Shown: positions 41,126 to 51,309 of the stretch, piece after piece
Numbering within the stretch: position 1 is the first letter of the stretch
Layout: each line of letters begins with the position of its first letter
Source of the DNA: an uncultured SAR86 cluster bacterium
Lineage (GTDB): Bacteria; Pseudomonadota; Gammaproteobacteria; Magnimaribacterales; D2472
DNA length: 64,000 nucleotides
Assembly (NCBI GenBank): GCA_902586925.1
Contig: CACIJE010000001.1
Span: 396,104-460,103, forward strand
Reading direction: 5' to 3'
Program-made: the position numbers and the translations under genes
The notes under the pieces: model-generated
The model's input: the letters and a program-made list of their open reading frames with translations, nothing else
Told to the model about the DNA's origin: nothing
The model's database searches: none

Positions 41126-42040
41126 ATGAGTGGGGGAAGTTATTACGTTCCAGACCAAAGCAGATTCCCAATTTTCATGGCTGTTTCGTTGTTTCTTTTG
41201 GTCATGGGTGCATCGAGCACTATAAATAATTTAGACGATCCAAACAGTAATTCTGTATATATATTATATTTTGGGCTCGCTTGCCTTTTTCTAACAATGT
41301 TTTTCTGGTTTAGACAGGTGATCAAAGAGCACCTTGCTGGTTTAGACTCAAACCAATTAAAACAATCATATGTATACGGTATGGCTTGGTTTATATTTTC
41401 AGAGGTAATGTTTTTTGCTGCATTTTTCGGAGCTTTATTTTATGTGAGGGCCCTTGCAGTACCTTGGTTAGCTGGAGAAGGCTCTAAAGGTGCCGCAATT
41501 ACAGCTATTGAACTTTGGCCAGCTTTTGAGTCTACTTGGCCGGTAATAACAACTCCAGATCAGGGAACAGAATTTGAACTTGCAAAGAAAAGCATGGCTT
41601 GGCCCGGATGGGAGAATGCTCTTAAATGGCTGCCTCTTTGGAATACGATTGTGCTATTAAGTTCATCTTGGACTGTTCATCTTGCCCATCTTGGTTTGAA
41701 AAAGGGAAATAGAAAAAAGTTTAATGCTTATCTTGGTGTAACAGTGTTTCTAGCTCTAATATTTGTTGGATTACAGGCACTTGAATATTATGAAGCTTAT
41801 GCGCATTACGGTCTTACTTTAAATTCTGGCATTTATGGCTCAACATTTTTTATGTTGACTGGATTTCATGGTTTTCACGTTATGATGGGGGGTTTTATGT
41901 TAGCAATCATGCTAGCAAGATCAGTTTTTGCTGGTCACTTTGAGCAGCATGATCATTTTGGCTTTGAAGCTGCCTCATGGTACTGGCATTTTGTTGATGT
42001 TGTTTGGCTTATGCTATTTATATTTGTTTATATTCTTTAA
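41126..42040 (+). CDS. coxC: Cytochrome c oxidase subunit III
   Basis: A 304-aa protein with seven helices. Motifs include WFIFSEVMFFAAFFGALFY, LLSSSWTVHLAH, FFMLTGFHGFHVMMGG and the final AASWYWHFVDVVWLMLF. It is a structural subunit that stabilises the proton pump. The insert at about residues 110-165 (AITAIELWPAFESTWP) is usual for gammaproteobacteria. It abuts the convergent DUF2909 gene with no gap. Confidence 0.97.
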   Translation: MSGGSYYVPDQSRFPIFMAVSLFLLVMGASSTINNLDDPNSNSVYILYFGLACLFLTMFFWFRQVIKEHLAGLDSNQLKQSYVYGMAWFIFSEVMFFAAFFGALFYVRALAVPWLAGEGSKGAAITAIELWPAFESTWPVITTPDQGTEFELAKKSMAWPGWENALKWLPLWNTIVLLSSSWTVHLAHLGLKKGNRKKFNAYLGVTVFLALIFVGLQALEYYEAYAHYGLTLNSGIYGSTFFMLTGFHGFHVMMGGFMLAIMLARSVFAGHFEQHDHFGFEAASWYWHFVDVVWLMLFIFVYIL

Positions 42041-42259
42041 TTAGGAGCCTTCCCAAGGAACACTATTCCCAAGCTCACCTGTATAAAGACCAATTGCAAT
42101 TAATATGATTAAAACTGTAGCAAAGAAAACTCTAAAACCAAGTAAATAAACAGTTCTTTTTCTACCTGTTTCGCCTTTATCTACTAGTAAAAAGAAAAGG
42201 CCACCAGCAAGCGAAAGAAGTAATAAAGGTATTACGATATATATTAGTGTTGTAATCAT
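42041..42259 (-). CDS. DUF2909 twin-transmembrane protein
   Basis: A 72-aa protein with two hydrophobic helices around a short basic loop (DKGETGRKR) where RTVYLLGFRVFF is typical of DUF2909. This family is usually found between coxC and SURF1 in gammaproteobacteria, as here, though encoded on the opposite strand. A role in oxidase assembly is inferred from position only. Confidence 0.75.
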   Translation of the reverse strand: MITTLIYIVIPLLLLSLAGGLFFLLVDKGETGRKRTVYLLGFRVFFATVLIILIAIGLYTGELGNSVPWEGS

Positions 42260-42293
42260 AATAAAATTTTAAAGCATATATACTTCAATAGAT

Positions 42294-42995
42294 ATGAAAA
42301 AAAATAAATTTAATCCTGGTACAAGAATAACAATATTTTTTGTATTCTTTGCTGCTTTGTTTTTTTCATTGGGTCTTTGGCAAATAGAGAGAGGACAGAG
42401 TAAAACAGTTTTATTAGACCAATTTGAGAAGAACTCAATTACAAATCCAAAATATATCAGCAAAGATTCTAAAAAATGGGATCGGGTCTTTTTTGAAGGC
42501 ACATGGGAAGGACCAAATCAAATTTTGGTAGATAATGTTATTAATCGTGGCGTTGCTGGATATAAAGTCTTAACACCTTTTAGGATATCTGAAACTGAAA
42601 GGTTGATTCTAATTGATAGAGGATGGTTAAAAAGAAATACAGATATTATGAATTTACCTGACATAAACATAGTAAACATAAAAGAAAAAGTTAGTGGAAT
42701 ATTAGAAGCTCCTGAACTAGGTCTTGTGCTTTCAGATGATTTAGTTTCAGTCGAATGGCCAAAAATTGCTCAAACAAAAAATCTTGGAGTTATATCTAAA
42801 GAGTACGATGAAACTATATATCCTTTTATTTTATTAGCAGACCCAACAAGCAGATATAGCTTAGAATATATTAAAATTAAACCTACAAATATGACTCCTG
42901 TAAAACATTATGGTTACTCTGCGCAATGGTTTCTAATGTTTATAGTTTTGTGTGCAATGTACTTATGGTATGGATTTAAAAGAAATGAAAAGTAA
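42294..42995 (+). CDS. SURF1 family cytochrome oxidase assembly protein
   Basis: A 233-aa protein with N-terminal (FFVFFAALFFSLGLWQIERGQSK) and C-terminal (YSAQWFLMFIVLCAMYLWYGFK) membrane helices around a periplasmic domain. LGLWQIERG, ILIDRGW and the final YSAQW are the SURF1 signatures. It helps insert heme a into subunit I. It overlaps the next gene by 11 bases. Confidence 0.93.
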   Translation: MKKNKFNPGTRITIFFVFFAALFFSLGLWQIERGQSKTVLLDQFEKNSITNPKYISKDSKKWDRVFFEGTWEGPNQILVDNVINRGVAGYKVLTPFRISETERLILIDRGWLKRNTDIMNLPDINIVNIKEKVSGILEAPELGLVLSDDLVSVEWPKIAQTKNLGVISKEYDETIYPFILLADPTSRYSLEYIKIKPTNMTPVKHYGYSAQWFLMFIVLCAMYLWYGFKRNEK

Positions 42996-43536
42996 ATTTT
43001 TTCTAGCAACATTATTACTGACACCAATACTGGTTGTAACATTTTCAACCCTGTATTTCACTATGGGTATGTCACCAGATGGAACAAAAAATAATGGAGT
43101 TTTTTTCAAAAGTTATTTTGATCTAAACGATTTTAAAAATGGTGAAGGAAAACAAGACCTTATAAAATTTGAAGATGGCAAATGGATTTTGTCAGTGTAT
43201 GTCACAAATATGGAAACAAGTAAAAGTTCTATATATTTGTCAAGACAACTTAACGTAGCTTTGAACAGAGATATAAATAAACTTAAGAGAGTTTTGTTTT
43301 ATTCAAATAAGCTACTTGAAACTAACCTTAATGACATTAAATTACAGTATCCAAGAATTGAAATTGTTGAAGATAAAAATGGTGTGCTACTAAATGTGCT
43401 TCAAAGAAACTCACAGATTGACTTTAATATTGAAAATCCAATATTTGTTATAGATCCGTATGGAAGGGCGGTTATGTATTTTTTGCCAGATACAGACCCT
43501 AAATTAATTTTAAAAGATTTAAAGGTGTTAATTTAA
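42985..43536 (+). CDS. Membrane-anchored protein of the cytochrome oxidase locus
   Basis: The track starts at 42952, but ATG at 42985 (MKSKFFLATLLL) avoids most of the overlap and gives 183 aa. There is one N-terminal helix, then a domain of probable thioredoxin-like or SCO-like shape lacking a CxxxC. IFVIDPYGRAVMYFLPDTDPK near the end resembles the tail of SCO proteins. Genes of this kind are found between SURF1 and ctaA in pseudomonads. Function unknown, likely an assembly factor. Confidence 0.65.
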   Translation: MKSKFFLATLLLTPILVVTFSTLYFTMGMSPDGTKNNGVFFKSYFDLNDFKNGEGKQDLIKFEDGKWILSVYVTNMETSKSSIYLSRQLNVALNRDINKLKRVLFYSNKLLETNLNDIKLQYPRIEIVEDKNGVLLNVLQRNSQIDFNIENPIFVIDPYGRAVMYFLPDTDPKLILKDLKVLI

Positions 43537-44510
43537 TGAATCAAATCAAAAACTTATCTCTATTTGGAATCTGCTTTGCTTTTGTTGTAATTGCATTAGG
43601 TGCTTGGACACGTCTCGTTGACGCTGGTCTTGGTTGTCCTGACTGGCCCGGTTGTTATGGTTTTGTTGTTTTCCCTATAAATGAAGCAGATATAGCAATA
43701 GCAGAAAGCAGATACCCATTATTTCCATATGATATTAATAAAGCAATACCTGAGGTAGTGCATAGATATTTTGCAGCAGGTTTGGGGGTCCTAGCAATTT
43801 TATTAGTTTATTTATCATTTAGGAAAACTAGTGATAGATCAATCCAGGCATGGTCTTCCTTTTTGTTATTATTTATATGTTGCCAAGGAGTTTTTGGATA
43901 CCTTACAGTTAGCTTAAAATTATTGCCAATAATAGTAACATTGCACCTATTTGGAGGTTTCACAACATTAACATTGTTTTATTTCATATATTTAAAATCC
44001 CGTAATTTTTCGATATTTAGCCAAATCGATATTTCAAATTTAAAAACTATTGCAAGTATTGCTTTTATTGCATTAATTTTTCAAATATTTTTGGGTGTAT
44101 GGACAAGCACTAACTATGCATCTTTGGCATGTGCAGATTTTCCAACCTGCCAAGGAACATATTTGCCTGAAATGGATTTTAAAAGTGGTTTTAATTTAAA
44201 TCAGGAAGTTGGACCAAACTACTTGTATGGTCTGCTAGATAACCCAGCCAGAGTTGCGATTCACTATTCTCATAGAGTTTCAGCACTATTAGTTACATTT
44301 ATTTTTTTAATTCTTATTTCAAGATTGTGGTTCTCTGATGCCGCTCCATTAGCCTCAACCCTTGGAATACTTTTATTAACTCAAATAACTCTCGGGATCA
44401 TCAATGTTGTATACGTTCTTCCTCTTTATGTAGCTATTGCACATAATTTATTTGCAGCTTGCCTATTATTAGCTACATTTACTGTCAATTATCTTGCTTG
44501 GAAGAAATGA
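43536..44510 (+). CDS. ctaA: Heme A synthase (Cox15/CtaA)
   Basis: A 324-aa protein with eight membrane helices in two related halves. GAWTRLVDAGLGCPDWPGC and the matching GVWTSTNYASLACADFPTC carry the paired Cys, while HRYFAAGLGVLA and HYSHRVSALLV carry heme ligands. It oxidises heme O to heme A. Overlaps: one base with the gene before and ATGA with ctaB. Confidence 0.96.
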   Translation: MNQIKNLSLFGICFAFVVIALGAWTRLVDAGLGCPDWPGCYGFVVFPINEADIAIAESRYPLFPYDINKAIPEVVHRYFAAGLGVLAILLVYLSFRKTSDRSIQAWSSFLLLFICCQGVFGYLTVSLKLLPIIVTLHLFGGFTTLTLFYFIYLKSRNFSIFSQIDISNLKTIASIAFIALIFQIFLGVWTSTNYASLACADFPTCQGTYLPEMDFKSGFNLNQEVGPNYLYGLLDNPARVAIHYSHRVSALLVTFIFLILISRLWFSDAAPLASTLGILLLTQITLGIINVVYVLPLYVAIAHNLFAACLLLATFTVNYLAWKK

Positions 44511-45373
44511 CTCTTCTAAAAAGTTATTATCAGCTATGTAAACCAAACGTAGTTTATATGATGCTGATATGTGCTTTTGTAGGCATGCTACTAGCAGAGC
44601 AAACAGTAGCCTCATACAGTTATCTATTTATTGCATTAATTGGTATTGCCTTTTGTGCCGCGTCTGCTGCTGCTATCAATCAAGTGATTGACCGTAAATC
44701 AGATGCATCTATGACAAGAACCGATCAAAGGCCGTTACCTAAAGGTGAACTTTCTGCGATGCATGCATCATTATTTGCCATACTAATTGGAATTATTGGA
44801 GCATCAATTTTATATGTTTATATAAATACACTTACAATGCTTTTAACAATAGCTTCTTTAATTGGATATGCATTTATTTATACTATTTATTTAAAGAGAG
44901 CTACTCCACAGAATATTGTAATTGGCGGCTTGGCTGGTGCAGCGCCTCCTTTGTTAGGGTGGTCCTCTGTGACAAATACAATAGATCCTTATGCCTTATT
45001 ATTAGTTTTGATTATTTTTGTTTGGACACCACCTCATTTTTGGGCACTTGCAATATACAGAAAAGAAGAATACGCAAAAGAATCTATTCCAATGCTGCCT
45101 GTAACCCATGGTGTAGTGTTTACAAAACTTCAGATTGTTCTATACACAATAATATTATTTATAGTCTCACTTTTGCCTTACGTGGTTTTAATGTCAGGTA
45201 TCATTTATCTTATTTCAGCACTAGCACTAAGTTCAGCATTTCTGTATTACTCTATTAACCTTTATTATAGTGACAACGATGAAGATGCTATGAGCACATT
45301 TCAATTTTCTATTTATTACATATTTCTAATATTTTTAGCGCTTTTAATAGACCATTTTATAATTTTAGGCTGA
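44507..45373 (+). CDS. ctaB: Protoheme IX farnesyltransferase (heme O synthase)
   Basis: The track begins at 44459; ATG at 44507 (MTLLKSYYQLCKPNVV) overlaps the ctaA stop as ATGA and matches the family start, giving 288 aa. The prenyl-diphosphate motif NQVIDRKSDASMTRT-DQRP and the later YTIYLKRATPQNIVIGGLAGA are intact, with about nine helices. It adds the farnesyl chain to heme b for oxidase hemes. Confidence 0.96.
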   Translation: MTLLKSYYQLCKPNVVYMMLICAFVGMLLAEQTVASYSYLFIALIGIAFCAASAAAINQVIDRKSDASMTRTDQRPLPKGELSAMHASLFAILIGIIGASILYVYINTLTMLLTIASLIGYAFIYTIYLKRATPQNIVIGGLAGAAPPLLGWSSVTNTIDPYALLLVLIIFVWTPPHFWALAIYRKEEYAKESIPMLPVTHGVVFTKLQIVLYTIILFIVSLLPYVVLMSGIIYLISALALSSAFLYYSINLYYSDNDEDAMSTFQFSIYYIFLIFLALLIDHFIILG

Positions 45374-46008
45374 TGACAATTAAGAAAAATATTCTAATTA
45401 TATTAATCTTTATTTTTACCGTATTGACACTTTTTATAAATAAACTTACATCGCCAAGAGTTTTAAGTGCAAATGAACTTTTAATAAATGGTCTTTTCTT
45501 ATTTGAGAAACCAAAAGAAATATCTGACTTTACATTTTTTTCAGCAAATGAAGTAGAATTAAATAAATCTGATTTAATTGGTAAGTGGACATTAATGTAC
45601 TTTGGATTTACCAAATGTCCTGATGAATGTCCTACCACTATGTATCAAATGTCAAAACTCATAAAAGTTTTAAGAGAAAAAAACTTTCCACTAGACGACA
45701 AACAATGGATTTTAGTATCTATTGATCCAGAGAGAGATACATCAGAAGAAATTGATAAATATGCAAAAGGATTTGATAAATCTTTTATTGGCGTCTCTAA
45801 TGTAAGGCCAATGTTGATAAGCTTGGCAACACAGTTGTCTGTAAATAATATTATGCCAAGTGGAGATGAGATGGATAACTCACATTTAGATAATCATGTA
45901 AATAATATTATTTTATTAAATCCGGATGGACAGTTTGCCGGAGTTTTTAGACCTCCTTTCGATGTATCAAGATTATCTTTGACTTATCAATCAGTCACTC
46001 AGGATTAA
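45373..46008 (+). CDS. SCO1/SenC copper chaperone
   Basis: A 211-aa protein with an N-terminal anchor helix (ILIILIFIFTVLTLFI) and a thioredoxin-like domain. The copper-binding motif is FTKCPDECPTTM (CxxxC), with the distal His in SHLDNHVNNIILLNP. It matures the CuA site of subunit II. Last plus-strand gene of the oxidase locus; it ends 4 bases into the convergent gene. Confidence 0.93.
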   Translation: MTIKKNILIILIFIFTVLTLFINKLTSPRVLSANELLINGLFLFEKPKEISDFTFFSANEVELNKSDLIGKWTLMYFGFTKCPDECPTTMYQMSKLIKVLREKNFPLDDKQWILVSIDPERDTSEEIDKYAKGFDKSFIGVSNVRPMLISLATQLSVNNIMPSGDEMDNSHLDNHVNNIILLNPDGQFAGVFRPPFDVSRLSLTYQSVTQD

Positions 46009-46472
46009 GACTCAAAGTCAGTTATTCCGTTAAGAGAAAACATTTTCCATCCACTATCAGTTTCTTTAAATTCATATAGAGTATTACCTGTAAACAACTT
46101 TTCATCATTTGAATTAAATCTTGAGTAGATAACATCAGCAACATAAAAGTCATTTTTTTTACTAATCTTAAGTGAGTCAACAGTACTATAAGAGTATCCA
46201 TCTTGAATATTATCCTTAATATCTTTGTAAACCGATATTACCTGCATTTTGTTCTCAGCAATGATGTCAAAACTTATGAAATTTACTGGTAATTCAAAAT
46301 GAGATGCAATTCCTTCAAAATCATTTTCTATGAAATCTTCAATATAAGCTTTGTAAACTTTTTCGATTTCTATTTTATCTTTATATGAGGATTCATTATA
46401 TAAAAGGGCAATTATAAAGATTACAAGACAAGTATTTATGGTCCATGGAACCCAATTTTTTTCATTAATCAT
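46005..46472 (-). CDS. Membrane-anchored hypothetical protein
   Basis: A 155-aa protein with one N-terminal helix (TINTCLVIFIIALLY) and a periplasmic domain of alternating helices and strands (YKAYIEDFIENDFEGIASHFELP ... WKMFSLNGITDFES) that looks like an NTF2/SnoaL-type fold. I do not recognise a named family. It is coupled to the oxidoreductase gene by an ATGA overlap. Confidence 0.6.
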   Translation of the reverse strand: MINEKNWVPWTINTCLVIFIIALLYNESSYKDKIEIEKVYKAYIEDFIENDFEGIASHFELPVNFISFDIIAENKMQVISVYKDIKDNIQDGYSYSTVDSLKISKKNDFYVADVIYSRFNSNDEKLFTGNTLYEFKETDSGWKMFSLNGITDFES

Positions 46473-47473
46473 ATTTTTATAATAACTTTTCCTTTTGCCT
46501 TTCTGTCCTTTAAATGTGCAATTGCTTTGCTGCCGTCATCCAAATTAAATGAATCAGACACCTCTGGATTAATTTTTCCTTCTGTATGAAGTTTAAATAG
46601 CTCTTCAAAATTTTTTTTATTTTCTTCTGGAAACATTCCAACCCATGCACCCCAAAATACACCAACTATCTGGCATCCCTTAAGAAGTGTTAAATTCAGT
46701 GGCATCTTTGGGATATCATCAGCTCCAGCTGCGAAGCCAATAACTAAATATCTCCCCTCCCATGCAATCGACCTCAGACATGGTTCAGAATATGATCCAC
46801 CAACTGGATCATAGATAACATTTGGACCAGATCCACCAGTAAGCTCTTTAATTTTTCCTGATAGTTCTTTTTGCTGATCTCTATCTAGTTTCCCTGCAGG
46901 ATAAATAAAACTTTGGTCTGCACCATGTTTAATACATAGATCTACTTTTTCTTGTGAAGATGCTGCCGCTATTACATTTGCACCCATTGCCTTTCCTAGT
47001 TCTACAGTTGCAAGACCAACACCACCAGCTGCACCTAGAACAAGCAACGTTTCATTTTCTTTCAACATACCTCTCTGTTTAAGAGCATATAATGAAGTTC
47101 CATAAGTCATAGGAAGAGCTGCAGCAGTATCAAAATTCATAGAATCTGGTATTTTTACAGCAGCAGCTTCTGGAACAACAATTTTTTCAGCAAAGGCTCC
47201 TATTCCAGTCATTGCAAAGACTCTATCACCAACTTTAAGATTTTCTACCCCTTCTCCAACAGCTGATATTATGCCTGCTGACTCACCGCCAGGTGTGAAA
47301 GGTAACTCAGGTTGAAATTGATATAATCCCTGTATCATTAAAACATCTGGAAAATTTACACTCCCAGCTTTGTTGTTAATTAGTACATGCCCTGGAATAA
47401 TTTCAGGATCTGGAACCTCACTTATTTGTAATTTGTCTGGAGGACCAAGCTCAACACACTGCAATGCTTTCAT
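46469..47473 (-). CDS. NADPH:quinone oxidoreductase, medium-chain dehydrogenase family
   Basis: A 334-aa protein. It has GGESAGIISAVGEGV, the nucleotide-binding LVLGAAGGVGLATVELGKAMGA and the sequence FWGAWVGMFPEENKKNFEEL typical of the zinc-free quinone reductase branch. It lacks the structural-zinc Cys cluster. Substrate unknown; quinones or short enoyl compounds are likely. It is followed by the NTF2-like gene and preceded by gshA. Confidence 0.85.
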   Translation of the reverse strand: MKALQCVELGPPDKLQISEVPDPEIIPGHVLINNKAGSVNFPDVLMIQGLYQFQPELPFTPGGESAGIISAVGEGVENLKVGDRVFAMTGIGAFAEKIVVPEAAAVKIPDSMNFDTAAALPMTYGTSLYALKQRGMLKENETLLVLGAAGGVGLATVELGKAMGANVIAAASSQEKVDLCIKHGADQSFIYPAGKLDRDQQKELSGKIKELTGGSGPNVIYDPVGGSYSEPCLRSIAWEGRYLVIGFAAGADDIPKMPLNLTLLKGCQIVGVFWGAWVGMFPEENKKNFEELFKLHTEGKINPEVSDSFNLDDGSKAIAHLKDRKAKGKVIIKI

Positions 47474-47482
47474 AATTTACCC

Positions 47483-48988
47483 CTACAATTGCGCATTATA
47501 ATTTTTTACGTATTCATCCATTTCAGCTTTTGAATTTTTTGGAATTTTACTTAATTTATCTAATGATAACTCTGCTTCTTTTTTTATACTATCAGTATAC
47601 TTAGGATTTTCAGACCTTAGGATCTCTGTATTAATTTTAGCTAAAGCGAGACCATCATTATGAAAGTTTTCTTTTGGAATTTTCCCTTTTTTTATTTTTA
47701 AAACACTATCCATTGATGCTAAAACCGAATCGCAATTATTAAGATAGCTAGCAACAAGCCTTAAGTCTTTTATTATTTCTTCTCTAGCAGAGTTAATATT
47801 AATACTTATTCCATCAATTGATATTTCAGTATTTTCACTCCTTCCTTCGTATATAACTTTAGAATCATTATTATCAATCTCTTGCTTTTCTTTATTGCTC
47901 ATTTTTGGGCTTGGATTAATTAAGCAATATATTAGAATTAAATCTAAAAACTGTATGTGATCAAGGGACATTCCAGAAATATCATAAGGTGAAATATCAA
48001 TCCCTCTTACCTCTACATACTCTATACCAAACTTTCTTAAAAGATCGTAAGGCCTTAAATTTTTTAACTGAGATCTCTTTGGCCTTATCGAGTCATAATA
48101 TTCATTCTCTATTTGAATAATACCATTTGAAATTTGTTGATATTCATTATTGGAATCTCTCAAACCCTGTTTTTCAAATTCAGGAAATGGGACAGTCATT
48201 GCTTTTTTAATTTTATTTAAAAATTCAGATAAAGAATTGTATTTTATGTTTAAACTTTTCTGAGCCTTACTTTGATATCCTATATCGCTCATTCTTAACG
48301 AAGTTGCATTTTCAATATACATATCGTTTTCGTCAAGTTTATTTAGAATATGCTTTCTTCCTTTTACAAATGACTTATCGACCACATTTGTTTGACCAAA
48401 CTCCACTAAAACAAACCAAAAAATTCTTTTGAAGTTTCTAATAAGTCCAAGATAAGTTTCATCAAAACTTTTTTGACTATTTGAGTTTGTTAATAAATTT
48501 AGGGAGGTGGGCTTTAATGAAAAGTTGTAATGCATTCCTGATACACATTGCATCGTTGAGCCATATCTTACTTTTAAACCTTTTCTATAAACATGTTTTA
48601 ATAGGCCAACATTGCTCTGATGGTAAACACCTATATTGATATCTGATTCGTATTTTATTTCTGGAGGCATTGAGTATGGCCATAGCAATTCATTACTATC
48701 GATATTTTTTGCTACATAGGAATGAAGAGAGTATAAAAAGTCATTCAGATCATTGATATTTTCAAATATTGGCGTAACTAACTCTACTTGTGCTTCAGCA
48801 AAATCTGTAGTGATGTATTTATTAGTTAAAGCTGAACCAAGAGAATCAGGATGAAAATTTTTTGAAATATACCCATTCTTATTAATTCTAAAGAACTCTT
48901 TTTCAATACCTCTCCTTATAGTCAAGTTCTTAAAGAAACCAGAATCTTTAAGTTTAGCTAGCTTATTTTTTAGCGTTCCATCAGCCAT
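47483..48988 (-). CDS. gshA: Glutamate--cysteine ligase
   Basis: The track starts at 49009; ATG at 48988 ([14 protein letters not shown]) has AGGA five bases upstream and gives 501 aa, of the proteobacterial class I type. The signature [11 protein letters not shown], then [13 protein letters not shown] and [13 protein letters not shown], mark the substrate and metal sites. It performs the first step of glutathione synthesis. The start overlaps the end of pckA by 8 bases. Confidence 0.93.
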   Translation of the reverse strand: MADGTLKNKLAKLKDSGFFKNLTIRRGIEKEFFRINKNGYISKNFHPDSLGSALTNKYITTDFAEAQVELVTPIFENINDLNDFLYSLHSYVAKNIDSNELLWPYSMPPEIKYESDINIGVYHQSNVGLLKHVYRKGLKVRYGSTMQCVSGMHYNFSLKPTSLNLLTNSNSQKSFDETYLGLIRNFKRIFWFVLVEFGQTNVVDKSFVKGRKHILNKLDENDMYIENATSLRMSDIGYQSKAQKSLNIKYNSLSEFLNKIKKAMTVPFPEFEKQGLRDSNNEYQQISNGIIQIENEYYDSIRPKRSQLKNLRPYDLLRKFGIEYVEVRGIDISPYDISGMSLDHIQFLDLILIYCLINPSPKMSNKEKQEIDNNDSKVIYEGRSENTEISIDGISININSAREEIIKDLRLVASYLNNCDSVLASMDSVLKIKKGKIPKENFHNDGLALAKINTEILRSENPKYTDSIKKEAELSLDKLSKIPKNSKAEMDEYVKNYNAQL

Positions 48989-50531
48989 TGAATCCTGGAC
49001 CGGCTTCAACTATTTCTGGCTTAACATTAAATTTCTTAAAATTTTCTTGGAACTTTGAGATTAACTCTTTCAAATATCTATTATATTCATCTTTATTTTC
49101 CCAAGTATCTATTGGATTTAGTAACTTGTTATCAACACCATCTACTGATTTTGGAATTAGTAAATTTAATCCAGGTATTTTTATTGTTTCTGAGTCATCT
49201 AATTCTCCATCTTGGATTGCATTTACTATTCTCCTTGTGGTGGGTATATCAAACCTTGAACCAACTCCAAATGGACCTCCGGTCCAACCCGTATTAACTA
49301 AAAAAACTTTAGAACCAAACCCTTCTATTCGCTCTATTAAAAGTTCAGCATATACATTAGCTGGTCTAGGAAAGAACGGTGCTCCAAAGCAAGTTGAAAA
49401 AGTTGATTCAATGTCTGAATCTGATCCCACTTCTGTCGAACCAACCTTTGCGGTATATCCACTTAGGAAATGATATGCAGCTGCTTCTTTTGTTAGTATT
49501 GAAACAGGGGGAATTAATCCTGTGAGATCACATGTAAGAAAAATAACCGACTTTGGCTCTCCTGCCGCATTTTCACTTATAGCGCTCTCTATATGAGATC
49601 TTGGATAACAACATCTTCCATTTTCTGATAAAGATATATTGCTATAATCTGGTACATTGTCATCATCTAAGTAAACGTTTTCTATGACACTTCCATGCTT
49701 TATAGCCTTGTATATAACAGGCTCATTTTTTTCTGTTAAATTGATTGTTTTTGCATAGCAGCCACCTTCAAAATTAAAAACAGACCCTTTACTCCAACCA
49801 TGTTCATCATCGCCTATCAACGAACAGTTTGGATCAGCTGACAAAGTAGTTTTACCCGTTCCTGATAATCCAAAAAATAAAGCAACATCTCCTTTTGAAT
49901 TTACATTTGCAGAGCAGTGCATAGGAAGAACACCTTTTTCAGGAAGCAAAAAATTTTGAACAGAAAACATAGATTTTTTCATTTCACCTGCATACTTCAT
50001 GCCTGCGAGAATTACCTTTCTTTTAGCAAAATTTATTAACACACTACTTTCTGAATTTGTACCATCGGTTTTAGGATCACAGCAAAAATTAGCAGCACTT
50101 ATTATTTGCCATTCTTTTTTATTTGATGGATTAAAATTACTCGCACAGACAAATATCAATCTTGCAAACAAAGAATGCCAGGCAGTCTCAGTTTTAACAA
50201 TAACTGGCAGATAATGATCTTCATGAGATCCAACATGTACCTTTGATGAATAATGAGTTTTCTCTGACAAATATAAATTTACTTTGTCCCACAAAGAATC
50301 AAATTTATCTTCATCAAAAGGCTTGTTAACTTCACCCCAATCAATTAAATCTTTTGTACCAGACTCCTCAACAATAAATCTATCATTTGGACTTCTGCCG
50401 GTTCTTTCACCAGTTGTTGTTGAAAAAGCACCATTGCTTGCAATAATTCCTTCATTGTTTTCGATGGCTTCTTTTATAAGTTCTTCGTTGTTAAGCTCTA
50501 TGGCTTGAGGGGTATTTGTAAAATCGTTCAT
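48981..50531 (-). CDS. pckA: Phosphoenolpyruvate carboxykinase (ATP)
   Basis: A 516-aa ATP-type enzyme. Motifs are [28 protein letters not shown] (P-loop), LIGDDEHGW (metal site) and [11 protein letters not shown] followed later by [12 protein letters not shown]. It interconverts oxaloacetate and PEP at the start of gluconeogenesis. No Shine-Dalgarno sequence is visible before the ATG; instead a long inverted repeat begins three bases upstream, suggesting control at the leader or promoter. Confidence 0.96.
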   Translation of the reverse strand: MNDFTNTPQAIELNNEELIKEAIENNEGIIASNGAFSTTTGERTGRSPNDRFIVEESGTKDLIDWGEVNKPFDEDKFDSLWDKVNLYLSEKTHYSSKVHVGSHEDHYLPVIVKTETAWHSLFARLIFVCASNFNPSNKKEWQIISAANFCCDPKTDGTNSESSVLINFAKRKVILAGMKYAGEMKKSMFSVQNFLLPEKGVLPMHCSANVNSKGDVALFFGLSGTGKTTLSADPNCSLIGDDEHGWSKGSVFNFEGGCYAKTINLTEKNEPVIYKAIKHGSVIENVYLDDDNVPDYSNISLSENGRCCYPRSHIESAISENAAGEPKSVIFLTCDLTGLIPPVSILTKEAAAYHFLSGYTAKVGSTEVGSDSDIESTFSTCFGAPFFPRPANVYAELLIERIEGFGSKVFLVNTGWTGGPFGVGSRFDIPTTRRIVNAIQDGELDDSETIKIPGLNLLIPKSVDGVDNKLLNPIDTWENKDEYNRYLKELISKFQENFKKFNVKPEIVEAGPGFNG

Positions 50532-50534
50532 GTT

Positions 50535-50619
50535 ACTAACAAATATTATAGGTACTTGGGGGGAATAATTATATATGTTGAGGTGATAATTATGTACCTA
50601 TAATATAAGTATTGTTAGT
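50535..50619. promoter_or_regulatory. Long interrupted palindrome upstream of pckA
   Basis: Three nested stems: ACTAACAA (50535-50542) with TTGTTAGT (50612-50619); ATATTATAGGTAC (50543-50555) with GTACCTATAATAT (50594-50606), exact over 13 bp; and two copies of the self-complementary ATAATTAT. Each 13-bp arm carries a TATAAT, so promoters facing both ways are possible. The inner part includes a run of six G (50558-50563). It sits against the pckA start codon. Confidence 0.7.
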
Positions 50620-50715
50620 CATAAAAGATAACTTTATGTAGTATCATTATGTTTTTCTAACAATTAAAGTCAATTAATATTAAAATCGTCTATTTTAAAG
50701 GAAAAAAACGTATCA

Positions 50716-50740
50716 AAAAATGTAGCTCTACTACATTTTT
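50716..50740. terminator. Bidirectional rho-independent terminator after dsbB
   Basis: AAAAATGTAG-CTCTA-CTACATTTTT is a perfect 10-bp stem with a 5-base loop and A/T runs on both sides, so it would work in both directions. It overlaps the dsbB stop codon. Confidence 0.75.
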
Positions 50741-51266
50741 AATTAAATTTAACCAATTTTCTATATTTAAAGATAGTTACTACTAGATATAATGCAAAGA
50801 AAAGAAATCCATACTCTGCAAAATTAAAAATAAATCTCCAACCATCCTCAGCACAACTTGGCCCACCAGCAAGCGTTCTTCTTAAAGCATCATATAGACC
50901 AAAGTATTCAACTTGAGCATGAAAAGGCATGCCACATCCTGAGAGCTGAGCAAGCTCATTAGGAGCCATATTTTGAATATATATTTGTCTTGATGTTACC
51001 AACATGCCAATAATGGAGGAGACAAAAATTAAAGAGGCGCTTATAAGATCTTTTTTAAATAAAAATCCAACCAAACCTGAGACGGCAACCAAGCCAAAGA
51101 TGTATCTTGTGAGAACACACAAAGCACAGGCTTGAAGATATAAAAATTCGTCCATAGCTATTGCAATAATAATTACAAGTAAAGCTGAGAACATTAAAGT
51201 AAGTTCAAAATAATTTTGAAAGATATTGTTGATTAAATTTACAATTTTTTTGTACATTTTTTCCAT
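50739..51266 (-). CDS. dsbB: Disulfide bond formation protein DsbB
   Basis: The track begins at 51332, overlapping polA. ATG at 51266 (MEKMYKKIVNLIN), or 51257 with a GGA upstream, is more likely, giving about 175 aa. Four membrane helices are seen, with the quinone-linked pair in ACALCVLTR and the second Cys pair in LSGCGMPFHA and GGPSCAEDG. It reoxidises DsbA; dsbA lies at 56775. Confidence 0.9.
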   Translation of the reverse strand: MEKMYKKIVNLINNIFQNYFELTLMFSALLVIIIAIAMDEFLYLQACALCVLTRYIFGLVAVSGLVGFLFKKDLISASLIFVSSIIGMLVTSRQIYIQNMAPNELAQLSGCGMPFHAQVEYFGLYDALRRTLAGGPSCAEDGWRFIFNFAEYGFLFFALYLVVTIFKYRKLVKFN

Positions 51267-51309
51267 TATAGAAAAACAAGAGTCATAATACATCATATAA
51301 AGTTTAAAC

